Positions 1-8,067 of a DNA stretch of 64,000 nucleotides are shown one piece after another (position 1 is the first letter of the stretch; each line of letters starts with the position of its first letter). The stretch spans positions 1,054,001 through 1,118,000 of the forward strand of contig JAWKTI010000001.1 of NCBI GenBank assembly GCA_041399155.1. Reading direction: 5' to 3'. The translations under genes were made by a program, and so were the position numbers. The notes beneath the pieces were generated by a model. That model was not told where the DNA came from, ran no database searches, and was given only the letters and a program-made list of their open reading frames with translations. This stretch comes from Zavarzinella sp. (GTDB taxonomy: Bacteria > Planctomycetota > Planctomycetia > Gemmatales > Gemmataceae).

Positions 1-1
1 G

Positions 2-88
2 ATTCAGTTGGATTATTACAATCAATGGGCACTCAACCCCCTGAATCACCTCGAAATCCTGTCAGAAGTGGTGGGATATTGGCGCTGA
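2..88 (+). CDS. C-terminal end of an unidentified protein (partial)
   Basis: An open frame enters from the left edge and ends at TGA 86-88, giving 28 residues that end in GYWR. It stops 16 nt before the end of the convergent sigma factor gene, a spacing normal for a real gene end. The tail is too short to assign a family. The support is only the open frame and the position, so it could be chance. Confidence 0.35.
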   Translation: MQLDYYNQWALNPLNHLEILSEVVGYWR

Positions 89-104
89 ATCAATTAATGA
101 AAAT

Positions 105-890
105 TTACTCATCGAGTACATAGGCAGGGGCATTCTTTCGGCAGATCCAGCGTAATTTTTCCAAGGCTTGCTGCTCAATTTGTCGAACTCGTTCGTGGGA
201 TATTTTCAGGCGTTTTGCCACCCACCGTAACGTTTGTGGAGGATGCTTGCCTAGACCATAGCGTTTGATTACCACGTACCGAAACTTAGGTTGCAGATAC
301 TTTAACAGCCTACGCACCACCAATTTCACCTCTTTTCTTTCAAGCTGCTGATTTTGCCTCTTATCAAGAATTTCGTCAGCAGGCAGTTCATGAATTGATT
401 GAATATTGGCAAACTTATAAATCGCAAGCATCCGACGGATTAGTTTGTCCAATTCGGCAAAAAAATCACGGTAGGTCCTAAATAAGTATGAGGGAATTCT
501 CACATGATAGCGGTGTCTGTACAAAAATCGCTGAATAGATTGATAAATCCAGTACCAGATGTAGGTGCTGGGTGCTGTCTCTTTTTCATGTTGATAACGA
601 GCAATCCCTTTGCGAATTCCCATCACCCCTTCCTGAATCACATCTTCAAGTAGTGGTTCAGGACACTCAAAAAGATTGACAACTGACAAGACAAGTCTTA
701 AATGATTGCACCATAAATGGTTAAGTGCCGTCAATTCACCACGTTGTGCCACGGTAAACAGTTGTTGTTCCACCTCAGGTGCCAGTGGGGGATTTTTCGG
801 AAAAATACAATAGTGATCAGGGTTTCTGGTAGCCCAATAGTTTTGGCGGGCATTTTTTCGAAGGGATTTCTTTTCAGGCACTGGGGACAT
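105..890 (-). CDS. RNA polymerase sigma-70 family factor
   Basis: Sigma factor of about 261 residues that would direct core RNA polymerase to a subset of promoters. A region 2 core is visible (VIQEGVMGIRKGIARY, then the aromatic-rich STYIWYWIYQSIQRFL, the -10 melting and recognition part). A region 4 helix-turn-helix ends the protein (TLRWVAKRLKISHERVRQIE), which is the -35 reader. The order and the HERVRQIEQQALEKL ending resemble RpoD-like group 2 or 3 sigma factors rather than short ECF factors. I chose the ATG at 890 because GGAG lies about 7 nt before it; an in-frame ATG at 965 would add 25 unconserved-looking residues without a ribosome site. No anti-sigma gene is adjacent. A perfect palindrome lies 117 nt upstream of the start. 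The specific regulon cannot be read from sequence. Confidence 0.9.
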   Translation of the reverse strand: MSPVPEKKSLRKNARQNYWATRNPDHYCIFPKNPPLAPEVEQQLFTVAQRGELTALNHLWCNHLRLVLSVVNLFECPEPLLEDVIQEGVMGIRKGIARYQHEKETAPSTYIWYWIYQSIQRFLYRHRYHVRIPSYLFRTYRDFFAELDKLIRRMLAIYKFANIQSIHELPADEILDKRQNQQLERKEVKLVVRRLLKYLQPKFRYVVIKRYGLGKHPPQTLRWVAKRLKISHERVRQIEQQALEKLRWICRKNAPAYVLDE

Positions 891-1006
891 TGGCGATCTC
901 CTCTCATTGTTAATGAGAATTAGGCACTTGTGGTCGATTTCAGGCGAAGTTATCAACCCCACCAATGAAATGCGATGTCAGAAGGTGAAAAGTTTCAGGT
1001 CTGGCC

Positions 1007-1026
1007 CAGAATTTGGCCAAATTCTG
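1007..1026. promoter_or_regulatory. Perfect 20-bp palindrome upstream of the sigma factor gene
   Basis: CAGAATTTGGCCAAATTCTG equals its own reverse complement over all 20 positions with no spacer. It lies in the 268-nt intergenic stretch 117 nt before the sigma factor start and 132 nt beyond the end of the 107-residue gene. A spacerless 10+10 dyad suits a homodimeric repressor site better than a terminator, because there is no loop and no U tract. Function is inferred. Confidence 0.45.
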
Positions 1027-1158
1027 TTGATTGCGACCTTAAAGGTGGAGGATTTTGCACTTCGGAAACAGTACGAGCTAAAAATTACTATCATGCAATA
1101 TTATTGAGTCGAAATATGTGCATAATGATGTTTATTTATCTTTCAGTGTGCGTGGTCT

Positions 1159-1482
1159 TCACAAAGATATAACGGGCGTAAGAATAATGGCACGATACCA
1201 AACAGTTTGTGCCAGCGCCCAGTTTGATTGGGACGCAGGCCGATGGCACCGGGCACATTGACGTGCCACACCAGTTCGGTCGAGAATCAGGTTACTCATT
1301 TTTTCTTCATGTTCAACTATTTCACTGGCTGACACCCCACGTCGGTAGAGTTCGACATGGATCAGTTCGACAGCAAGTGGTTCCAGACCTAATCGATAGG
1401 CGGTAATTCGATCTAATAGATCAATGGTTTCTGCATTGCGAATGTTCTGTGCGAGGCGATCGGTAGGGGTCAAATTACTCAT
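1159..1482 (-). CDS. Small conserved-looking protein with CxxC motif
   Basis: 107 residues, family not recognised. The N-terminal two thirds look helical and charged (ELIHVELYRRGV). A CARCHRP motif near residue 76 could form half of a zinc or iron site, but only one CxxC is present, so a dimer or another ligand would be needed. There is no signal peptide, and the final hydrophobic stretch is too short for a sure membrane helix. It points the same way as the sigma factor gene, with 268 nt between them. Codon use fits neighbouring genes. Probably a real lineage-specific protein. Confidence 0.6.
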   Translation of the reverse strand: MSNLTPTDRLAQNIRNAETIDLLDRITAYRLGLEPLAVELIHVELYRRGVSASEIVEHEEKMSNLILDRTGVARQCARCHRPASQSNWALAQTVWYRAIILTPVISL

Positions 1483-1669
1483 GCAATTTTCATATTTGCG
1501 GATGCTAGCACGGTTTCGTGCAATTTTTTGAAGTTATTCCGACTAAACGTAGAGAATTTTGGCAAAATGGTAAATCGTTTGATTGGAAAGTGGCATAGAA
1601 ACGTCAATAATAGTCCGAGCGGTCTAATTTTCTAAACTGCTGGTTTTTGTTCACCTGGTTGGACCTTCG

Positions 1670-2905
1670 ATGTACAAAATTGCCTTCATGTGGTGTGTCA
1701 CTTCCGTTGTTTGTGTGATGCTGGCGGGCTGTCAGAAGAAAAAACCACCAATGCAGGCTCCACCACCCCCCGCTGTAACTGTAGTAGCACCACAATTACT
1801 ACAGGTGTTTGATTATGGCTACTACACTGGCCACCTGGAAGCTGCCGAGCGAGTTGAAATTCGTGCGCGGGTTAAAGGGAAAATCAAAGAAATTCTGGTT
1901 CCGGAAGGAAAAGTCGTTCAGGTGAATACGCCGTTATACGTGATCGAACCAGAAGAATATCAGGCGGTTGTGAACGAAGCGAAAGCGGGGCTGGAACGTG
2001 CAAAAGCAGAGCTGAAACGTAGTGAAGTTGAGCTGGAACGTGCTACGAATAACCGGATTCGGGCAGATCGCCTGCATGCCACCAACACCATTTCAGACGA
2101 AGAATATGTGCAGGTGAAGGCAGCAGAAAAGGTTGCCTCCGCATCTGTGGAGTTGGCCGTGGCAACAGTAAATGAGCAGAAAGCGAAAGTGGATACTGCC
2201 ACTTTGAATCTGGGCTATGCAGTCATCAAAGCACCAATTACTGGTCGGATCAGCCGCACTTATGTGACTGAAGGGAATCTGGTGGGGTACAGCGATCCCA
2301 CGTTGCTGACGATTATGGTGACAAATGATCCCATCTACGTTTATTTTGATGTGCCTGAATCGGATGCGATCCGCTATTCCGAAAAAATGATTTCACAGGG
2401 GCTGCCCGCACCTTCAGACAATAAAATCCCGATCGATGTGGGGGTGACTACTGAAAAAGAATATCCCCACGATGGAAAAATCAATTTTCGAGAGCCGAAG
2501 TTTGAGCCGGGCACAGGTACGGTGCGATACCGTGGCCAACTGGATAATCCCAACGGCAAGCTATCATCGGGAATGTATGCCCGCGTTCGTGTTAAGTGGG
2601 GCGGTGGCAGCAAAAAACTGTGCGTCCCAGCTCAATCGGTACTTTCCGATATTCAGGGCAACTACGTTCTGGTTGTAAATGCGGAAAATAAAGTAGTTCG
2701 GAAGGCGGTAGATCGTGGCGTGCAACTGGGTGCGTACTACGCAATAGAAAAAGGGCTGGAAGCAACTGACCGTGTTATTATGATTGGGATGCAAAAATCT
2801 CGTCCGGGTGGTGAAGTGAAACCCCAGCAAGGAAAGCCGCCTGAATTGCCAGAAACCGATCCGATGGGATCAAAGAAAGACCCACCCACTCCAAAAGCAG
2901 AATAG
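1670..2905 (+). CDS. RND efflux periplasmic adaptor (membrane fusion protein), lipoprotein
   Basis: 411 residues, AcrA/HlyD type. The adaptor links an inner-membrane RND pump to an outer-membrane channel. The N-terminus is a lipoprotein signal ending in MLAGC near residue 18, followed by a proline-rich linker. Then come the first half of the lipoyl domain (RVEIRARVKGKIKEILVPEG), a long charged alpha-hairpin at about residues 105-185 rich in E, K, R and A, the second lipoyl half (IKAPITGRISRTYVTEGNLV), and a beta-barrel plus membrane-proximal domain. The C-terminus is proline and lysine rich. The RND pump follows 49 nt downstream and the two are surely co-transcribed. No TolC-like channel and no TetR-type regulator is next to them, so the channel must come from elsewhere. 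Substrate is unknown. Confidence 0.95.
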   Translation: MYKIAFMWCVTSVVCVMLAGCQKKKPPMQAPPPPAVTVVAPQLLQVFDYGYYTGHLEAAERVEIRARVKGKIKEILVPEGKVVQVNTPLYVIEPEEYQAVVNEAKAGLERAKAELKRSEVELERATNNRIRADRLHATNTISDEEYVQVKAAEKVASASVELAVATVNEQKAKVDTATLNLGYAVIKAPITGRISRTYVTEGNLVGYSDPTLLTIMVTNDPIYVYFDVPESDAIRYSEKMISQGLPAPSDNKIPIDVGVTTEKEYPHDGKINFREPKFEPGTGTVRYRGQLDNPNGKLSSGMYARVRVKWGGGSKKLCVPAQSVLSDIQGNYVLVVNAENKVVRKAVDRGVQLGAYYAIEKGLEATDRVIMIGMQKSRPGGEVKPQQGKPPELPETDPMGSKKDPPTPKAE

Positions 2906-2954
2906 TTCGATTTTTGTACTGCTTTGATGATCAACTAATTACCAACAAACCAAG

Positions 2955-5900
2955 ATGATATCGACATTTTTCATCGATCGGCCTGTTTTCGCCAACGTGA
3001 TCGCAATTTTCACAGGAATCTTCGGGCTGGTGGCGTTGTTTCGCCTGCCAGTCGAAAGATATCCGGAAATTACCCCACCCACGGTGGTGGTGAGTGCATC
3101 CTACCCTGGTGCGGACGCCCAGGTAATTGCCGATACCGTGGCTGCACCCATTGAACAGGAAGTCAATGGTGTCGAAAATATGATGTACATGACAAGTACC
3201 TGCTCATCGGATGGTGGGTATTCACTGACAATTACTTTTGAAATTGGCACAAATCTCGAAGAAGCCCAGGTTCAGGTACAAAACCGTCTGGCAGTTGCAG
3301 AACCATTGTTGCCGGAAGATGTCAGACGCCAGGGTGTATCGGTGAAAAAACGATCGGCCAACATTATTATGGCCGTGGCATTAACATCGGAAGATGGCAC
3401 ATTCAGCGGCTTGGATTTATCAAACTATGCGATTCTACGGATGCGGGATGAGCTGAGCCGTGTTGATGGTGTCGGCGATATTTTAATTCGCGGACAGGGT
3501 GCCTATGCGATGCGCGTCTGGCTGGATCCGGATGCTATGGCAGCGAAGCAGATTACCACCAATGAAGTGGTTGCTGCCTTGCGCAGGCAAAATGTGCAGG
3601 TGACAGCAGGCCAGATTGGTCAGCCTCCCACAGAAGCCGATCAACAGCTCCAGTATTCAGTTACAACCAAAGGTCGTTTGACCAACGCGGAAGAATTTCA
3701 GGGGATCATTCTGAAACGGGGACCAGAGGGTCAAATAACCTACCTGCGTGATGTCGCCCGCGTGGAGCTGGGTGCCCAGAGTTACGATTCATTTTCTGCA
3801 AAAACGGGAACTCCCGCTTCCAATTTGCTGGTCTACCAGTTGCCTGGTTCCAATGCGATGGACGTGGCTGATCGTGTCAAGAAACGGATGGAAGAGATTT
3901 CCAGCACACTACCGAAGGGCATGGAGTATTCGATTCCGTTTGATACAACCCGGTTTGTGCGGCAGGCAATTTCAGAAGTATATCGCACGCTGATCGAAGC
4001 AGGTATTCTGGTGCTGATTGTGATTCTGGTCTTTTTGCAAAGCTGGCGGGCGTTGCTGGTGCCCACCACGACCGTACCGGTAACCATCATTGGTGCGTTT
4101 GCCTTCATGCCATTTCTTGGCTTTTCGATTAACCTGTTGACACTCTTTGGCTTGATTCTTGCGATTGGGATTGTGGTAGATGAGGCCATTGTGATTGTGG
4201 AGAACGCCGCCCACCATATTGAACGTGGGAAACCTGCCCGCGAAGCGACGATTCTAGCCATGCAGGAAGTTACCGGTCCGGTGATTGCGATTACCCTGGT
4301 GCTGATGGCGGTGTTTTTGCCCACAGCGTTTTTAGGTGGGATTACCGGCCAGTTGTACCGCCAATTTGCCTTAACAATTGCTGCAACAGCATTCATCAGT
4401 GCGGTCAATGCCTTAACATTGAAACCAGCACAATGTGCTACCTGGTTGAAGCCCCCACCCGCCCGTCGAGCCTGGCCAATTCGTGCCTTTAATACTGGAT
4501 ACGGTGCTATTGAAGCAGGATATGCATGGGTGATTCGCCAAACTGTGAAAGTATGGTGGGGTTTCCTGCTGATCTTTGCAGGAATTGCCGGAATGACGGG
4601 ATACTGGTACACGACATTGCCAACAGGTTTTCTCCCGCAGGAAGACCAGGGCTACATCATTATTGCGGTGCAATTGCGTGACAATGCCCCACTGCAGGAA
4701 ACTGCGATGGTGGGTGATAAAATGTCCGCTATCCTGAAGGAGTTCAAGGAAAAAGGTGCCACTGAAAACTGGTTTATGCTTGGTGGTTTCTCACTGTTGG
4801 ATGGGACAAACTCGCCCAATGCAGCCACGATGTTTGTGGCCTGGAAAGACTGGAGTGAACGGGAAGGCAATCCCGCACTGACCCAGGATGCGATTGTCGG
4901 TCAACTTCGCCAGCGGTTTGCCGCAATCCAGGAGGCAAATATCCTCGTATTGATCCCACCATCGATCCAGGGGATTGGGGTGGCAGGCGGTTTCCAGATG
5001 CAGGTGCAGTTACGTGAAGGTGGGGAACTGCCAGATTTGCAGCAACGGATCTCCGATGTTATTGAAGCGGCTAAAAAACGGCCCGAAATCGGGGTGGCAC
5101 AATCCAGTTTCCGTTCTGGTGTCCCGCAATTGTACCTCGATATTGACCGAATCAAATGTGAAAAACTAATCATCCCACTCGATGCACTCTTTGAAACGTT
5201 GCGGGCAAATCTTGGCTCTGTATACGTCAACGATTTTAACAAGTTTGGCCGTACCTATCAGGTGCGTGTTCAGGCAGAATCTGCAGAGCGGAGCAAAGCG
5301 GACGATATTTACAAACTCTACGTCCGAAATTTGTCTAATGAAATGGTACCGCTGAAAACACTGTTGAAGGTACAGGAACGTCCCGGGCCACAAAGCATTA
5401 CCCGCCACAACCTCTATCCTGCAGCAGCCATTAATGGTGCTGGTGCACCCGGCATCAGTTCTGGTGAAGCACTGGAAGTGATGAAACAGGTTGCAGCGGA
5501 ACAACTCCCTGATTCCATGGGTTTTGAATGGACCGGAATTGCCTATCAGGAAGCGGCCATTAGTGGTGATGAAGTGTATATTTTCGCCTTGGCAGTGCTG
5601 ATGGTCTATCTGGTGCTTGCGGCCCAGTACGAAAGCTGGATTCTACCGCTGGCGGTGATTCTGGTGGTTCCTTTAGGTCTACTCGGCGTGATTGCTGCGG
5701 TTTCGTTCCGTGGGCTGGATAACAACATTTATACCCAGATTGGGGTGGTGCTGATTATCGCCCTTGCGAGCAAAAATGCCATTCTGATAGTCGAGTTTGC
5801 GCGAAAATTGCGAGAATCGGGTTTGTCGATTCGAGAATCTGCCGTCACCGCGGCTCGGAATCGCTTGCGACCGATTCTGATGACCTCTTTTGCTTTCATT

Positions 5901-6101
5901 ATGGGTGTGGCCCCTTTGGTGTGGTCGAAAGGTGCAGGTGCGGCCAGCAGGCAGGCATTGGGTACCGCAGTGTTTGGTGGGATGTTAACTGCCACTTTTC
6001 TGGCAATTTTCTTTATTCCAGTGTTTTATGCTGTGATGCAATGGCTCTCGGAACTTCGCAGTGGGCCGAAGTTTGTCCAGCATGATTCCCCACCGCATTG
6101 A
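2955..6101 (+). CDS. RND efflux pump, HAE1 (AcrB-like) family
   Basis: 1048 residues, the usual length for a proton-driven hydrophobe/amphiphile RND pump in the inner membrane. It starts with the typical short cytoplasmic lead MISTFFIDRPVFA and has two repeats of TM1 plus large periplasmic porter loops plus five or six helices. TM4 carries AIGIVVDEAIVIVEN at about residues 403-417. In AcrB the two acidic residues there are Asp407-Asp408; here they are Asp409-Glu410, a conservative change at the proton-relay position. The TM10 lysine is kept (ASKNAILIVEFAR). It pairs with the adaptor 49 nt upstream. The ribosome site is weak, in line with translation following the adaptor. It is intact from end to end. 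Confidence 0.96.
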   Translation: MISTFFIDRPVFANVIAIFTGIFGLVALFRLPVERYPEITPPTVVVSASYPGADAQVIADTVAAPIEQEVNGVENMMYMTSTCSSDGGYSLTITFEIGTNLEEAQVQVQNRLAVAEPLLPEDVRRQGVSVKKRSANIIMAVALTSEDGTFSGLDLSNYAILRMRDELSRVDGVGDILIRGQGAYAMRVWLDPDAMAAKQITTNEVVAALRRQNVQVTAGQIGQPPTEADQQLQYSVTTKGRLTNAEEFQGIILKRGPEGQITYLRDVARVELGAQSYDSFSAKTGTPASNLLVYQLPGSNAMDVADRVKKRMEEISSTLPKGMEYSIPFDTTRFVRQAISEVYRTLIEAGILVLIVILVFLQSWRALLVPTTTVPVTIIGAFAFMPFLGFSINLLTLFGLILAIGIVVDEAIVIVENAAHHIERGKPAREATILAMQEVTGPVIAITLVLMAVFLPTAFLGGITGQLYRQFALTIAATAFISAVNALTLKPAQCATWLKPPPARRAWPIRAFNTGYGAIEAGYAWVIRQTVKVWWGFLLIFAGIAGMTGYWYTTLPTGFLPQEDQGYIIIAVQLRDNAPLQETAMVGDKMSAILKEFKEKGATENWFMLGGFSLLDGTNSPNAATMFVAWKDWSEREGNPALTQDAIVGQLRQRFAAIQEANILVLIPPSIQGIGVAGGFQMQVQLREGGELPDLQQRISDVIEAAKKRPEIGVAQSSFRSGVPQLYLDIDRIKCEKLIIPLDALFETLRANLGSVYVNDFNKFGRTYQVRVQAESAERSKADDIYKLYVRNLSNEMVPLKTLLKVQERPGPQSITRHNLYPAAAINGAGAPGISSGEALEVMKQVAAEQLPDSMGFEWTGIAYQEAAISGDEVYIFALAVLMVYLVLAAQYESWILPLAVILVVPLGLLGVIAAVSFRGLDNNIYTQIGVVLIIALASKNAILIVEFARKLRESGLSIRESAVTAARNRLRPILMTSFAFIMGVAPLVWSKGAGAASRQALGTAVFGGMLTATFLAIFFIPVFYAVMQWLSELRSGPKFVQHDSPPH

Positions 6102-6267
6102 TTTGTGTGTGAGAACATTGCAATTGTGCCAAATCCCTAAATTACACAGACCTTTCTGATAAAAAAGTGCCGAAGCCCCTTTGTTCCATTGGGCATCAAA
6201 TCAAATCGTGTAAAATGATTGAATAGATTGATGGCTCGCCCTTCCCACAATTATTCGGGTGGAATTC

Positions 6268-8067
6268 ATGGCTCGCACCTTGGCTATTTTCGCAATTTTC
6301 CTGCCAGTGATTGCCCACGCTGGTGAAATTGATTTTGCACGCGATATTCGGCCAATACTTTCCAATCATTGTTTTCAGTGTCATGGGCCGGATGAAAAAA
6401 CCCGAAGTGGGGAATTGAGTCTGCATACCGCCAAGGGGGCCCAGCTTGGTGGCAGTTCGGAAGTTCCCACCATTGTTTCTGGCAAGCCGCAGCAAAGTGA
6501 ACTGGTACGGAGAATCAATGCGGAAAAGCCTAGTGAATTGATGCCACCCAAATCTGCGAACAAACCACTAACCGTCAAACAGAAGCAATTACTTGCCGAT
6601 TGGATAGCTGCAGGTGGGAAATATGTCGACCATTGGGCATTTCAGCCACCCAAACGCCCGCTACTGCCCATGGTGGATGCCCAGCAGTGGCCACAAAATG
6701 GGATCGATCACTTCATCCTTTACCGGCTGCAACAGGCGGGGTTATCGCCTGGAAAGCTTGCTGATAAGAGCGTCTTCATCCGTCGAGCATACCTTGACAT
6801 CGTTGGTCTGCCTCCGACACCTGCAGAAACGGAGCAGTTTGTAAATGATCCCGATCCGGATGCTAGTGAGAGACTGATTGATCGTTTGCTGGCATCACCG
6901 AGATTTGGCGAGCACTGGGCAAGAGTATGGCTGGATCTGGCTCGATATGCTGATACCAACGGCTTTGAAAAAGATCGTCCACGGACAATGTGGTTGTACC
7001 GCAACTGGGTGATCCAGGCATTTAATAACAACATGCCATACGACCGTTTCACAATTGAACAGCTTGCAGGTGATTTACTACCAGGAGCATCCGAATCGCA
7101 ATTGATTGCTACTGGTTTCCACCGAAATACCATGCTGAACGAAGAAGGTGGCATCGATCCACTGGAATATCGCTGGCTGGCAATGAATGATCGTATTGCT
7201 ACTACCGGAACTGTCTGGCTGGGATTAACTCTGAATTGCTGCCAGTGCCATACCCACAAGTTTGATCCGATTTCACATGATGAGTATTATCGTCTTTTTG
7301 CAATTTTTAATAATTGTGAAGAACCAACCATTTCAGTAACGACACAAGAAATTCAAGATCGCCGCAAACTGCTGGAAGTCGAAATTCAACGTCAACTGAA
7401 AGAATTGCCGTCACGCTTTCCAATAGGCACGCAATTAGATCCGAAGTTGACGGCACAGGAGAACCGCCAGAAGAACTTTGAGAGGCAATTCGCCGCGTGG
7501 CTAAAAGAGGAACGAATGCGAGCGGTTGACTGGCAAATCATCCGACCTGCAAAAGTATCTTCCAATCTGCCCCACCTGGAAGTAGAAGCGGACGATGCAG
7601 TCTTTGTGTCTGGCGACCAATCGAAACGCGACGAGATGGTGGTAGAGATGAATCTGCCCAAAAATACTACTGGGATTCGACTGGAAGTGCTGGCAGACCC
7701 CCGCCTGCCTGCAGGTGGGCCGGGAAGAGTGTATTATGAAGGCCCCCTTGGCGATTTTGTCTTAAGTGAATTGAGCATCAAGCAGGACAGCACCGATCTT
7801 GCAATTGCAGAAGCGACTGCCTCGTTTCAGGCAGCACGTGGTCAGGTGGGTGGGGCGATCGATCAGAACCCACTGACTGCCTGGACCATTAATGGTGGGC
7901 AGGGAAATCACATCAGGCAGTTTTCCGGCTCAAAAAGCCTGTCAGTGGCACGGTGCGGATTCATCTGGTGTGTGAAAAATATTATGCAGCCAATTTGGGC
8001 AAGTTTCGTCTGGCTGCCACAACTGCAACAGGTGAGGTGGTTGCACGCAGCCTGCCAGCGAAAATAG
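6268..8067 (+). CDS. PSD1-type protein, N-terminal part: PSCyt1 haem domain plus DUF1549 (frameshifted gene)
   Basis: First part of a large secreted planctomycete protein. A signal peptide (MARTLAIFAIFLPVIAHA) leads into a planctomycete cytochrome domain with Cys35, Cys38 and His39 (CFQCH) and a distal methionine-containing segment (ELMPPKSAN). DUF1549 follows at about residues 135-350, with FGEHWARVWLDLARYADT and a second CQCH motif (NCCQCHTHKFDPISHDEYY). The ATG at 6268 has GGTGGA 5 nt before it; a GTG at 6259 lacks one. Family likeness holds to about residue 545 (near 7908). From there to the stop at 8065-8067 the frame no longer resembles the family; the true continuation is in the -1 frame. 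Joined, the gene runs 6268-9272 and encodes about 1001 residues, normal for this family. The role of the family is not established; the DUF1501 partner follows. Confidence 0.85.
   Translation: MARTLAIFAIFLPVIAHAGEIDFARDIRPILSNHCFQCHGPDEKTRSGELSLHTAKGAQLGGSSEVPTIVSGKPQQSELVRRINAEKPSELMPPKSANKPLTVKQKQLLADWIAAGGKYVDHWAFQPPKRPLLPMVDAQQWPQNGIDHFILYRLQQAGLSPGKLADKSVFIRRAYLDIVGLPPTPAETEQFVNDPDPDASERLIDRLLASPRFGEHWARVWLDLARYADTNGFEKDRPRTMWLYRNWVIQAFNNNMPYDRFTIEQLAGDLLPGASESQLIATGFHRNTMLNEEGGIDPLEYRWLAMNDRIATTGTVWLGLTLNCCQCHTHKFDPISHDEYYRLFAIFNNCEEPTISVTTQEIQDRRKLLEVEIQRQLKELPSRFPIGTQLDPKLTAQENRQKNFERQFAAWLKEERMRAVDWQIIRPAKVSSNLPHLEVEADDAVFVSGDQSKRDEMVVEMNLPKNTTGIRLEVLADPRLPAGGPGRVYYEGPLGDFVLSELSIKQDSTDLAIAEATASFQAARGQVGGAIDQNPLTAWTINGGQGNHIRQFSGSKSLSVARCGFIWCVKNIMQPIWASFVWLPQLQQVRWLHAACQRK
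7902..7941 (+). other. Slippery heptamer with downstream hairpin at the frame break
   Basis: GGGAAAT at 7902-7908 is in the X XXY YYZ register (G GGA AAT in the upstream frame), the form used for -1 ribosomal frameshifting. A -1 slip reads TCA CAT CAG GCA next, entering exactly the frame that encodes the rest of the protein. After a 5-nt spacer, CAGGC at 7914-7918 can pair with GCCTG at 7937-7941, and an inner GGCT/AGCC pair is also possible. This stem is weak compared with proven stimulators. A lost base in the G or A run explains the data equally well. Confidence 0.4.

Noticed and set aside
1508..1521. Stem GCACG-GTTT-CGTGC followed by AATTTTTT, looking like an intrinsic terminator on the plus strand
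   Set aside because: No plus-strand gene lies upstream of it within the window apart from a tail ending at 88, and the stem is only 5 bp; not called.
3833..4612. A long minus-strand open frame of 259 codons inside the RND pump
   Set aside because: It is antisense to a clearly conserved coding sequence, has no family character, and reflects codon bias of the pump gene.
6720..7259. A 179-codon minus-strand frame inside the PSD1 gene
   Set aside because: Antisense shadow of DUF1549; no ribosome site or recognisable domain.
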